Shown here one piece after another: positions 1 through 10,585 of a stretch of 29,062 nucleotides of DNA (position 1 is the first letter of the stretch; each line of letters opens with the position of its first letter). The notes below the pieces were generated by a model, which did no database searches, had not been told where the DNA came from, and saw only the letters and a program-made list of their open reading frames with translations. A program made the position numbers and the translations under genes. This DNA is from Parasitella parasitica (Eukaryota > Mucoromycota > Mucoromycetes > Mucorales > Mucoraceae): contig MU619444.1 of assembly GCA_025201805.1 (NCBI GenBank), positions 1 to 29,062 of the forward strand. The letters run 5' to 3'.

Positions 1-1
1 G

Positions 2-478
2 CTGCCACCCCATCTGTTGTCTTTGAAAGTCGGGTGTCCAATAATGCTTCTCAGGAATATAGATCCAGCAAGCGGATTATGCAATGGAACAAGACTTATT
101 GTTAAATCTTTACTGGGCAACATTATAGAAGCAACAATAGCAACAGGTTCTCATGTGGGAAAAGTTACATATATACCCAAGATCAAATTAATCTCCTCTG
201 AAACCGATTCTATACAATTCAAGCGCTGCCAATTTCCTGTCCGTCTTGCATTCGCTATGACTATCAACAAAGCACAAGGACAAACGCTTGAAAAAATAGG
301 CCTATACCTTCCTAATCCAGTATTCAGTCATGGCCAATTATATGTTGCTTTATCAAGAGCCAAATCCGCAAAATCAATCAAAATTCTACTTTCCTCAAAG
401 CACAGCATTATATCAAAAGAGCTTTCTAAAAATCATACAAGAAATGTAGTATATACTGAAGTGTTTCAATCTTCTTAA
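2..478 (+). CDS. Helitron-type Pif1-like helicase, C-terminal fragment (5' end outside window)
   Basis: The frame is open through the left window edge and stops at 476-478, so only about 158 C-terminal residues are visible. It begins LPPHLLSLKVGCPIMLLRN, the signature found near the end of Pif1/Helitron helicases. It continues with the helicase motif V region (FAMTINKAQGQTLEKIG) and motif VI region (LYVALSRAKSAKS). In the family this is an SF1B 5'-to-3' DNA helicase. In Helitron transposons it is fused to a HUH Rep nuclease and drives rolling-circle transposition, whereas cellular PIF1 keeps telomeres and mitochondrial DNA. The KVG.PIMLLRN form and the solitary position beside a repeat favour a Helitron over cellular PIF1, which is inference. 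The Walker A/B motifs and any Rep domain would lie outside the window. No stop or frameshift is seen in the visible part. The distance to a Helitron 3' end cannot be fixed here. Confidence 0.85.
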   Translation: MPPHLLSLKVGCPIMLLRNIDPASGLCNGTRLIVKSLLGNIIEATIATGSHVGKVTYIPKIKLISSETDSIQFKRCQFPVRLAFAMTINKAQGQTLEKIGLYLPNPVFSHGQLYVALSRAKSAKSIKILLSSKHSIISKELSKNHTRNVVYTEVFQSS

Positions 479-569
479 ATATATAAAGTAAACTGTGCTA
501 TACAAACTGGAACTTTTTTTTTATTTCGTTTGATTTAGCATTATCGAGTAGGACAGCCCGCTGCAGGCG

Positions 570-671
570 CGAGCTATGCACCCCCCAATAGAACGAAGGT
601 CGAAAAATATCACCGAAGCGAAGCGAAGGTCGATTTTTTTCACCATAGTTCGGGGGGTGTATGAAAGCTCG
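570..671. repeat. ~102 bp imperfect palindromic repeat, copy 1
   Basis: The ends are mutual inverted repeats: CGAGCTATGCACCCCCC at the left and GGGGGGTGTATGAAAGCTCG at the right. Inside are two direct repeats, CGAAGGTCGAAAAATATCACC-like from 594 and CGAAGGTCGATTTTTTTCACC-like from 625, separated by CGAAG units. The reverse complement aligns along its whole length with 28969-29060, so this is a dispersed element and not a chance hairpin. It lies about 90 bp after the helicase stop. It could be a MITE-like element, a Helitron terminal structure, or a lineage-specific interspersed repeat. No target-site duplication was recognised. Confidence 0.75.
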
Positions 672-765
672 TACCGATTGTGGTCTTACTAAATCTATAC
701 AAACCAACAATGATACTTGTTCTTGTTTGCACAATTGGACAAAACAAGATCTTTGTCCTTTTTTT

Positions 766-798
<33 letters not shown>

Positions 799-2436
799 TC
801 CTCTTTGTTTGCGTTTGCGTTTGCGTTTTTACGTGTATCACTATTTTGCGCGTAAAAATCAGCCCGCTTCAGTTTATTGGAGGCTTTATCTTTTTGCACT
901 AATCCGGAAAGATTCCGTGCTTCGCTTTGAGAATTTATACACTGCATTAACAAAGTCCAAAAGACCGGCATACTGTTTCTTTATGAAACTAATGTCAGAT
1001 CAAGTTGCATCTGGGGATCTCTTGGATAAAAACAAATCCTTTTGGGTCTAAAGCATGCAAAATACATGTCAACAATACTGCTACATTTACATTGCTCTTG
1101 GGCTTGTATATAGATCTGCAGTATACACATAGTGTGTCTTCCTCTTTAAAAGTGTATGCGTTACACAAAACATCAATTGAAAACGCATCGAGTCCTGAAT
1201 CAGTCAGCATCGGCCCGATGATCTTCTTTTATAATATTATAAGAGAGTGTATGTATGGCACGCTAAAGAAATGTAACATTGGAGAAACTCTAATGTTGAG
1301 CGATTATAACCGCAAACACTATTGCTACTCTCAATTTCTTTCTACAGTAGCGTATATGTGTCTTCTCATTGTTCAACAAAAATATTTTGTGATGTGGATG
1401 ATTTTCCATCCTATGACAAAAAGTACACTGACCATCATAAAGTCCAAAATATCCTCTGAATTCCGAGTCTAAATAACGTAGCACGGGGCTTGTATTCACT
1501 TGCGAAATATTATGAAAGCATGTAATGGATGTTGCACAATCAAAGAAACAACTTATTTATCTGCATAACAATTGCACAAACAAGAACTGTTTTCCGGAAA
1601 TGCATTCACGATATTATAATATATGTAGTATTACCTCTCTATAAAACTGCATTTATCGTGAATCACTGCCAGTGTTCTGGACATGGGATACATGGCTTTC
1701 AGAAGCATTTGCAAGAGTCGGGCATAAAACCATATTACCCCTGAATGCTATCATGTATATAAAAAGGAAAAGCCAATGCTTGTCTGCTTTTATTAAATGC
1801 ATTCATGTGCTTCTCTGTTTTGTTGACTTCCAAGCCGATTTACATTAAAGCATAAAAAGAAGCAGATTGGACTATTACATGACGATTAAACTATTACGAA
1901 AACTCTGAAAATAAATCAGAGCTGCACTTAACATCATGTCTCAACGTTGATAACAATATAAACTTGTCAATAACAAAGCTAAAGAAAAAGGAACTTGTGT
2001 CATCGTAAAACAATGAAAACAAGAGTAAAGAGTGTTGATGTAATGTGATGTATGAAAACTACAAATAAACAACATTATCATGTGTGCATTTTGTCATTTA
2101 AGATACTCGCTTTTACCTAGAAAGGTTTGGTGCGGAAAAGGGTCTAAATAGTCTCGCCCTCCGAGTCAATGATACAAATACATAATGATCAGATGGAATG
2201 CCTCTTAAAATATTAGACACACGGTCTGCATGTGTTAATAGACCTGCGAACGTAAAAAGCTTCGAACAGGAACTAGCTTTTTGGCTCCTTGAAAATCCTT
2301 TCTATATTCGATACATGCAACTAGATACATCATTGTAGTATTTAAAATTGATATACATATTTTAATGACTTTACACAGATAATAATATTAAGAAGAATAT
2401 ACAAAGAAAGGAGTAAGTGGTTATAAAAAAGAGAAA
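672..2436. other. Intergenic stretch, possibly with decayed coding remnants
   Basis: No convincing gene was found. Two short minus-strand frames (995-1210 and 1290-1499) have a protein-like composition with paired cysteines (LCVYCRS; QCTFCHR). They are separated by stops, match no family I know, and could be fragments of a decayed minus-strand gene. The overlapping plus-strand frame at 1005-1472 looks no better. A TATAAAAA motif lies near 1757. The 2.0-2.4 kb part, downstream of the PPR gene, is AT-rich and has no recognised content. Confidence 0.4.
767..790. repeat. (CT)12 microsatellite followed by TTTGCG triplication
   Basis: Twelve uninterrupted CT units run from 767 to 790, preceded by a T run and followed by an imperfect CT tract. 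Three tandem TTTGCG units follow at 808-825. It is simple-sequence DNA. Short reading frames crossing it on either strand (Ser/Leu-rich on one strand, Arg/Glu-rich on the other) are artefacts of the repeat. Confidence 0.9.
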
Positions 2437-5400
2437 TTATTTAGAAGAAACATTAATCAATTGATTCACACCATCAACAACCTTTGTAGGGAAATCACGA
2501 CTACGCATTTGTTGTACAACCTCGAGAGCCTTTTCCTTATCACCATTGTCAATATAGGCCTTGGCCATAGCTTCATAAGTACTTGGTTCTTTAACTAGGT
2601 AGTCGGAATCATTCATATTTTCGAATACTTGTTCAGCCTTGTCCAGTTGCCCTTGAGCGCTGTAACCCGCAATAAATAAGTTTTCAATGTAAGGAGAGGA
2701 CTTGGTACCTTGTGCAAGCATATCCTTGTAGATAAGCTGAGCACTGTTCATATCATTGTTGTCGATGTAAGTATTCATCATTGCTTGATAGACAGTTTCA
2801 TCAGCTTGGATATCGGCTTTTTGCATTTCCTTATAGACAGCAACAGCGGATTGAACATCACGATGGAGACAACCATAGGAACGGATCAAGGTGGCATAAT
2901 GAGCAGCAGTGGGGCTATAACCATGACGCTTCTTCATCTCACTTAACAGCTTGTGTGCAGTCAGCATGTCATAAGCAGGGATATTGGCATAAGCTTCCAT
3001 GAGCAACTTGTATGTGTGCAAAGAAGGCTTCAAATTGAATTGCTTGGAGAGGTTGTAATACTCGAGGGCTTTTTCACGGTTAGGCTTTTCTTGAACATAA
3101 AATTGGATCATGCTGTTGTAAGCGCCAATACGAGGTTGATACTTGGGTGAGGATATCATCTCTTGGAAATACTGAGCAGCACGGCCTTCAGAACTGCAAC
3201 GAATACAGGCGGAAATAACAGAGGCGTAGGTGATTGAGTTGGGAACCACACCAAATTGAGCCATTTCATTGAATATACGCAGAACAGGTTCAATCTTGCG
3301 ACATTTAGCCAGTTTGGACAAGATGACATTGTACAGATAGACAGTTGGACGGATATTGTGCTTTCGAGATTCTTCGTAGATAGCAAGAGCATCAGTCGAT
3401 TCGTCAGTGGTAGAGTTGGAAGTACAAGCCAATAGAGACCCATAAGCATCGCCATCAGGGAATAAGTTAAGTTCACGAAGCTTATCATAAAAGGTCTTTG
3501 CAGAATTCAGATCACCATTACGAGCATAAGCAACCAACATAGAGTTGTAGATGGCATGATAACCACGGTTCTTGCGACCACCTTCTAGAAGACCAACAGA
3601 GTCAATTACAGTCTTGTAAATATCCTGAGCAATATCCAAGCGACCCAATTTCGTAGAGTGTTGAATCATATCACGAACAGCTTCAGGAGTAGGAATACTG
3701 CCTTGTTTAATAATCTTGTTGTCAAGAATGTCCATAGCCTCGGTATAGTTACCGCCAAGGACAGCATCTAGAGCTTTGCCAGAAAGTAAATCAGAAGCAA
3801 TATTTATCTTGGAGGATCGAACCATGTTTTTCGATCCGTTTGGATCAGTAGAAGAAGCACCGACTACATCTTCCGCCTTGGGAGCCATCTTGATTTGGTC
3901 TTCAATAGCTGGCAAATAAGGAGCAAATTCTGCCTTCCAACGAGCCTCGTATTCAGTAGCTTGATACTTTTTCATACGAGTCAATGCACGGATATAAACA
4001 GTAGCAGTAGGAGACAAATTCAAACTATGCATATCCTTGAGAAGATCAAAAGCCAGGTTACAGAATTCCTCGGGGGTGTTTGTCTTACGGAAGACCATAT
4101 CGTATATGATAACAAACGAGCGCTCATCCAAGCCCTTAGACACTCTCTGCCAGACATCAGGTGAAGACTTGGCCTCTTGATACAGGTTTAATACCGACTC
4201 GCACACATCAGGGGTTGGGTGAATGGAAAAGTTGTAAATTACTCGAAGAATTGACAAAGCATCGTCGAAATCTTTACAGTTGCGGCTTAAGTCCAAAGCT
4301 ATATTGCACACGGGTGAATTCTCGTTAAAAAAACTGCTTTTGGTGTATAATTCAATAAGAGAATTGAATGTTGTAACAGCATCCTTCATTCTATCATTGT
4401 TCACAAATGACATGACAACGCCTGCAAATAGACTGGAATCCAATTGCAATCCACGGGACGTCATAGCCTTAACAACATCAAAAGCTTGATCGGGCAGATG
4501 ATTATTAGTACAAGCAAAGGCATAATCCGCCAAATGACCATATTGCTTGGAAATGTCATGCTCCAGTAGACTATGATACACTTTGGAAGCTTTATCAAAA
4601 TCTTTACTGTGGCTATAAGCAGACAAAACCACACCATAGGTACTGGCATCGGGCTTTGGAAGTTGGTTGTCTGCTTCCAGCTTTGCAAGAATGGAGTTCA
4701 CAGTCTCCAGATTTCCATCAAAACAAGCTCTACGCATAATCTTGTTAAATGGCAAGATTGTGATCTTGACCTTATCGTTAACCATGGTATTTTCAATGAT
4801 ATCCAAAGCACCAGGGATGTCACCCGCACTGACATGAGCATACACAAGAGCATTATAAACGTAAGTACTGTCATGATAAGGAAGGAATTTCATGATGGTC
4901 TTGTACTCTTTAAAGCATTCGCGGACGGCTGCAAGATCACCAGCTGCACCAAATAAATTTATCAAGTTGGCAAAAGTCATACTGTTAGGGTTGGCATTGT
5001 GAGCACTTTCAAGGTGCTCATAAATATAAAGACCATCCTCAGTGTTTCCCTTGTGAGATAATACACGAAGCAGCGAATTATAAAGATTGATGTCAAAGGC
5101 TTGAGTGGATTTTTCATTGACAGCCTTGCTGAACAACGCCAACGCTTTTTCTACGTTCTTTTCATTTTCCAAATCACACAAATTGTCGACCGCATTTCCA
5201 GTGCGAGCAATCTGTCTCTTGAGCATACTCACCGTCTTCTGGACTTCAGTGTCTCTGTTGCAAAGAGTGCGAATAAGAAGAGCATATGTTTGGGAAGATG
5301 GACGGACACCAGTAGATATCATATCATGGTAGGCATTCATCATAGGTGTCAATGGCTGATTTATCTTGCGTAGCTTTCCATAGGCCTGAATGACAGCTTC

Positions 5401-5835
5401 GTAAGTTTGTATCGACAACGGCGGGGCTAATTCACCAGCGGCTGATTTCCCCTGAACAAAAGCATCTACAACAGCTCGTGAATTATTTTGTTGAGCTGCT
5501 TGAAGAATTCTAACATCAAAATGAGCAGGTTCTGCAGCAACAGCTGTTGGTGATGATGCTGAAAAATTCTTGGTCTTTTTCAAACCTTCTACAGTGGTCC
5601 AGGCTGGCTTATTCAGATGAGCAAGAGTAGCAGTTGAAGCACTCGAATTACTGTTTCCATCAATTTCTTGCTGTTGATTGAAATGAGGTTGACTTCTAGT
5701 GGTGTAAGAGAGTTTACCGGCTGACACTTGACGGGCAAGGAAAGCAGTTGATTTGGGAGCAACCAATTGCTTTGTAAGAACACCCTGCCTTGCAACAGAG
5801 TTTAGAATAGTCGATGTCCCTTTTACACCGTACAT
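2437..5835 (-). CDS. Large pentatricopeptide-repeat (PPR) protein, probably mitochondrial
   Basis: An intronless 1132-residue frame. The first ~50 residues are rich in Arg, Lys, Ser and Thr and nearly lack acidic residues (MYGVKGTSTILNSVARQGVL...), which looks like a mitochondrial targeting sequence. Degenerate 35-residue helical hairpins run from about 145 to 530. A second, clearer block covers about 755-1115, with units such as YNSMLVAYARNGDLNSAKTF, YNVILSKLAKCRKIEPVLRI and YQAMMNTYIDNNDMNSAQLI. The middle (~550-740) has weak or no PPR signal. PPR proteins bind organellar RNA in sequence-specific fashion and act in transcript stability, processing or translation. The length resembles fungal Cya5/Ppr4-type factors linked to cox1 expression, but no orthology can be claimed from the sequence alone. 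The ATG at 5833-5835 is the first in the frame and places the presequence at the N-terminus. The gene stands alone, about 1.9 kb from the divergent HOOK gene. Confidence 0.92.
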   Translation of the reverse strand: MYGVKGTSTILNSVARQGVLTKQLVAPKSTAFLARQVSAGKLSYTTRSQPHFNQQQEIDGNSNSSASTATLAHLNKPAWTTVEGLKKTKNFSASSPTAVAAEPAHFDVRILQAAQQNNSRAVVDAFVQGKSAAGELAPPLSIQTYEAVIQAYGKLRKINQPLTPMMNAYHDMISTGVRPSSQTYALLIRTLCNRDTEVQKTVSMLKRQIARTGNAVDNLCDLENEKNVEKALALFSKAVNEKSTQAFDINLYNSLLRVLSHKGNTEDGLYIYEHLESAHNANPNSMTFANLINLFGAAGDLAAVRECFKEYKTIMKFLPYHDSTYVYNALVYAHVSAGDIPGALDIIENTMVNDKVKITILPFNKIMRRACFDGNLETVNSILAKLEADNQLPKPDASTYGVVLSAYSHSKDFDKASKVYHSLLEHDISKQYGHLADYAFACTNNHLPDQAFDVVKAMTSRGLQLDSSLFAGVVMSFVNNDRMKDAVTTFNSLIELYTKSSFFNENSPVCNIALDLSRNCKDFDDALSILRVIYNFSIHPTPDVCESVLNLYQEAKSSPDVWQRVSKGLDERSFVIIYDMVFRKTNTPEEFCNLAFDLLKDMHSLNLSPTATVYIRALTRMKKYQATEYEARWKAEFAPYLPAIEDQIKMAPKAEDVVGASSTDPNGSKNMVRSSKINIASDLLSGKALDAVLGGNYTEAMDILDNKIIKQGSIPTPEAVRDMIQHSTKLGRLDIAQDIYKTVIDSVGLLEGGRKNRGYHAIYNSMLVAYARNGDLNSAKTFYDKLRELNLFPDGDAYGSLLACTSNSTTDESTDALAIYEESRKHNIRPTVYLYNVILSKLAKCRKIEPVLRIFNEMAQFGVVPNSITYASVISACIRCSSEGRAAQYFQEMISSPKYQPRIGAYNSMIQFYVQEKPNREKALEYYNLSKQFNLKPSLHTYKLLMEAYANIPAYDMLTAHKLLSEMKKRHGYSPTAAHYATLIRSYGCLHRDVQSAVAVYKEMQKADIQADETVYQAMMNTYIDNNDMNSAQLIYKDMLAQGTKSSPYIENLFIAGYSAQGQLDKAEQVFENMNDSDYLVKEPSTYEAMAKAYIDNGDKEKALEVVQQMRSRDFPTKVVDGVNQLINVSSK

Positions 5836-7729
5836 TGTGGATTTGATACAAAATATTTATGTGAAAATAATTTTTTTTTTCTCTGTTATAAAGAGGAAAG
5901 AAAGAGGGGAAATTTGCACATTGAAATATCGGGAAAACTAGTACGGTTTTTACTCGATTATTTTGACTCAAAAAACTTCCGGAAACATCGGCAGCTTCAA
6001 ACTCCAAAATTGAGGTCGATTGATGTGTTTGTCCCTAAATCTGGTTCAAATCTTCATACGTATATTAATATATTTGTGGGTAATTCAATATGTAAATTTT
6101 CTTCTTGTCAAATGGTAATATATTATCATATTCCAAACTTTATTGTAGAGGTGTACAACAATTCATTTTAATCGAGCAGAATCATTCAAGGGGAGTTCCC
6201 TCCTCCCCTGCTATTCCCATTGGATATTCTGAGCTTTGATTCTTCTCGAAGATGCCATTCAATCAACGTAATTTGACATTTTGTTGTAAATTGTGTAACT
6301 TTTCAATGGAAAAAATAGACTCATTCGGATATATGTTATATCCTTTAATGAAAAAGTTCGCTATGCCGTTACAATATATGCTTTTAACTTCTCTGAAAAA
6401 AATACGTGCAGAGCAAAACCAATTACAATGGCAGATCACAAATCTGCCGATATATGGACGGCTACCCATAATACGAGAACTGAATAGGATTTATTAAAAA
6501 ATTGAACTGAAATTTATAATATATACAACGATTGTTTACAACCTGCTTTTATTCATGTTATAATGTTTATATGCACGCACAATATTATTTTATATCATAT
6601 TTATAGAAGATCACATCATATTCTAACCCTGATTTTAACTGTAATTGAAACGTATAACATTGCAAGAACGAACCTTAAAAAATAAAGGGTTCTTAAAAAA
6701 AAGCTTTATGTAAAATGTTCTATGTAAAAAAAATAAGTAACTTCTATTAAACTTCTTTCCGGTTATACGAATTCAATTTTGACACCATTAGATGAAGCGT
6801 AAAGATATTAACAAAAATGACTTAAAATAGTCGCAATTGCCTTTGGGAATTATTTTCCAAAAAAAGCAAATTTTACACACTGTGGTGTGTATAGTTAAAA
6901 TGAAGTGATTTGATTGGCTAGATTTCTTGAAGCCTATTTTTTATCATAAAAGTCAATGTCTCCTGACAAACAGAAACTGTGTTATATTTACTTGGGATCC
7001 ATCTATTTAAGCATGCACGTGTTTTTTAAAGAATCAAATAATTGCACAATGCAGGAGCAAAGGATTCTTCTGAAATGAACCTTTCTTAAGTTCCAGAAGA
7101 GAAAAAAGAAGGGTTTCTTTTGGGTACGTTTTCAGCGGTACGAAACATGTATATGTTCATATACGGAGACAAAGTCAATAGCTTGTTAATAAAACAAATC
7201 TCATATATAAAATGACGACGACTCGTAATGAATGTATCATTCAACGAAGGAGAGCGTTGTGTTTCATGTGTACAATAGGTACACGATTTGATGGACAAAT
7301 AGTTAGAGATCATGATATGTACCACATCAATAACAATAATATTCGAACCTCTTTAGGCTCAAATTATCACTTGGCTAAGGTGGAATTCAATGTCCAAATT
7401 TCCTGACCTTGTTGAGATATCTGCTTTATTCTACAAAAGCTAGTAATCGTTTAATGATAGCATGAGCCTTTAATTTGACAAGTTCATTCGAACCAAGAAA
7501 AAAAAAACTGTATGAATACAGTAATATGAATATCATACATCGAATTCTATATGAACATGGACTAATTTTGTCCAACAAGAGGCGGTTTACGAAATAACAT
7601 TTTACTCCTAAAAAAGTGTTCTTGGTTTCGTATGTCTTTTTATTATCTCCTCAACTTATATTCTCATTTACGTTTTTTTCTATAATATCTAAACAGTCCA
7701 TAATCAATTTACCATAAAACCAAAATAAT
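5836..7729. promoter_or_regulatory. Divergent intergenic region between the PPR and HOOK genes
   Basis: About 1.9 kb of AT-rich DNA between two divergent genes must hold both promoters. An A/T run (5868-5880) lies just upstream of the PPR start. Short frames at 6252-6497 and 7086-7406 have no recognisable family features. A B-box-like GGTTCAAATC at 6043 has no matching T-stem, so it is not a tRNA. No specific operator could be supported. Confidence 0.4.
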
Positions 7730-10544
7730 ATGCTGAGGAATTCAGAGATGGAAGGAAGTCCTGAAGCAGCAATTGTTCAATGGGTAAAGCTAAAACGATA
7801 CAAAAACAAAAAGCGTGTGCAGCTGACAAGATCTAAATAGATTAATACGTTTACAAATATCTCGCATCAAATATCGCACACACAAGATTTATCAGATGGT
7901 ATCATACTCTTTGAAGTAGTATCTGATATGTAAATATTATTATCTACTCTTTATAATTATATAATTCACTTATGCCCTGTTACTGATTAGCGACAAGTAC
8001 TTTAAAAGTATTGCCATGGTCGATGTGGGAACTAACTGGGTTCTAAAGAAAAATAACCTCAAAAAGCTGCTGAACCTTGTGTATAGGTACTATGAAGACG
8101 TTTTAGGCATGTTGACTACTGGCTTTCCTAAACCTGATTTGGATACCATTGCAAAAAATTCAGACACTGCAGGAATTGTTCAACTATGCAAATTTATCTT
8201 GACCATTGCTGTGATGTGTCCAAATAATATGAAATACATTGAGAGAATCCAAGAAATGTCCCCTGCTAATCAAAATCATGTCAAGTCATTTATTGAGGAA
8301 GTAAGTCGAGAGCTTTATTTTGTTTACAAAGCAGATGCTCAACTTTATGTGCAGACATTAGAATTTACTGAAACGTCGAAAAGAGCCCAAGAAGCATCTA
8401 TTCACCACTCTCAAGACGGTTATGAGAATGACGGGACCTATCGAAGTCAAAGTGAGCTGACTAGAATCTCCAAAGAGAAAGAAGAACTTGAAATACAAAA
8501 TCGCCAATTGATTGACGAACATTCTGCATTGTTAACGAAATATGTATTGTATCTTTTATACGCTTGTGTGTGTGTTTTTAGCTGGCAATAACGATAGTTT
8601 TAGGATAATCTTGAGAATGAAAAGCAACATTTGCAAAATAGATTGCATGATATGGACGCAGCTGTTGCACAAGCAAATGAAACCGGTAGAGCCGATTTTA
8701 TCATGAGAGCAGAAATTGATCACTTGAAAAAAGATTTGTAGGAATCGATGATAAGACTATAAATCAAAAAACCAATTCTGATTTTTTCTTTTCTTTTAGA
8801 CAGAAAAGCGAAGATATACGACAAGAACAAGAGAGAAAGCTAGATGACCAGACTCGTGAAATCAGAGACTTGACTCGCAGAGTAAGTTTCGCATGATTTG
8901 TCTGCCATAGCCTGAATCTAATTCATTTCACTATAGAATGATGAACTTGAAAAGTATGAATCAGAAGCGGCAGTATTGAAAGACCAAGTGGACGAGCATC
9001 GTCATACTGCTGAAAAACTCCAAAGAGCAGAAAATGTCATTGAAAAATACAGAAAAAAGATGGAGCAATTTGCAGATTTAAAGAGACAAGCAGAAGCAAC
9101 CGAAGAGCACTACCAGTCTTTAATACAAAATAACCAAGAGCTTGAAGAAAAACTTCAAAAAGTGATTGGATTCAAGACATTGATGGAATCTTATCAGGAG
9201 CAAATTACTAGTTTGGAAACTAAAAACAGTGAACTAGTTCGTGAAAAGAACATGAAGGAGTACGACATTGCTCAATATATCAAGAAGTTAGAGGTCTTGG
9301 AGGCTGATAAAGCGAGAGATTTAGATCGTATTCAAGCCTTGGAGGATCATCTTCAAGAGGCTCAACTTGGTATGAACGCTGTGGACCCACCTGCTTATCA
9401 AAAGGCATCTACTGACGATGCAGAAGATATGGATATTGATGATTACAACCTTAACGACTCTTTGGAAGAAACATTGAAGGAGTCGAATGTCACTGAACTC
9501 AAATTATCCAAGCGTCGTCTTGAACGTCAAGTAAAGACATTACAAGAAGAGAAGGCCACCGGAGGCGGAGCAGCAGGCCAAAAAGTCATTGTTCTTCAAC
9601 ATCTCCTTGATGATGCCACTCGTCTTAAATCCAAGTTTGAAAAGAACTATTTAGAAGTATCCCAAGAGCGAGATATCTTACAGAGTGATATGGCACGTAT
9701 CCGTGAGGGTATTCCTGATGCCATTTTAGACCAGTCTGAAAAGACTCTCTCCTTGCGACTCCGCATCATCGAACTGGAGAAGGAGACCAAATCATTGAAC
9801 GAAACAATTGCCAAGCTGGAGCAAAAGATATCCGAGGGCCGATTCCATGGCGATGATGAGGAAATGGACGGCATCCTCAGTAAATACAATGCCTTGGAAA
9901 CCAAATCCAAGAGCTTGGAAGAGCAGACCAAGAAGCAATTGCAAGACATCAACAAGCTTCTTTTGGAGAAAGACATCTTGCAGGGTCAAAGTCTTGAACA
10001 AAAGGATCTCTTGCTGGCGACAGAAAGAGTGAATAGCAATTTGAAGGAATCTTTAGCTGCATTCAAGGCAAACGACGACGAGCCTTTCAAGCAAATAAAT
10101 ATTGAGCTGCAGAAACAACTAATCAAGTTACAAGAAGACCTCTACAGTGTGAGCAGCAAACTCAAGCAATCTAAAGAAGTATGCAACGCTTTTTACGTTT
10201 TTGATGTAACATATTGGTAACATTTTTTCAAAAATTTTTAGTTCATCAGACATCAAAATGGCCTTCTTGCAGAATTCAAGCGTGATGCTGCAACTGGCAA
10301 CTTTGATGAAGCTGTCAATTCATTGAAAGCCGAAGTCGAAATGCGTAACCAAGAGATTGAAAAGTACAGGAGACAACTTCATGAAACTCGCAGTCAAAAT
10401 CGTCGCGAGCAACAATTGATGATTTCAGCTTGGTATGATATGTCTAGAAGAACCAGCAAGGATGTTGTAAATAACAAAGCCTCTCCCATCTCATGGCTTG
10501 GTCAACAAAGAAGAACAATCGATAATCAACTTAAACGTCGTTAA
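7730..10544 (+). CDS. HOOK-family dynein-cargo adaptor (hookA-like), seven exons
   Basis: Exons: 7730-7783, 7841-7929, 7991-8543, 8604-8737, 8800-8881, 8937-10178, 10242-10544, giving 818 residues. The two small 5' exons restore the start of the HOOK domain (...AAIVQW-INTF..., then SDGIILFEVVSDIDKYFKSI). This leads into DVGTNWVLKKNNLKKLLN, a hallmark of the calponin-homology-like HOOK domain, which covers about residues 10-165. Long coiled coils follow (~190-760), then a conserved tail with SWLGQQR. In animals and filamentous fungi, Hook proteins link early endosomes, through a C-terminal FTS/FHIP complex, to dynein-dynactin on microtubules. All introns are GT-AG and the phases match. A second in-frame ATG at 7748 could be the true start, which would shorten the protein by six residues. 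An AATAAA overlaps the stop region (10544-10549). The family call is firm; the endosome role is inferred. Confidence 0.93.
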
Positions 10545-10585
10545 ATAAACATATGATATAGGCATATACATAACGATGACTTTTT

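Noticed and set aside
1005-1472. 155-residue plus-strand reading frame
   Set aside because: No recognisable domain, atypical composition, no promoter or splice context, and it overlaps equally weak frames on the other strand.
6043-6053. tRNA B-box-like GGTTCAAATC
   Set aside because: The flanking bases do not form a T-stem, and no acceptor or anticodon stem could be placed upstream.
6252-6497. 81-residue plus-strand frame in the PPR-HOOK intergenic region
   Set aside because: Composition is as expected for AT-rich noncoding DNA; no family features and a competing minus-strand frame.
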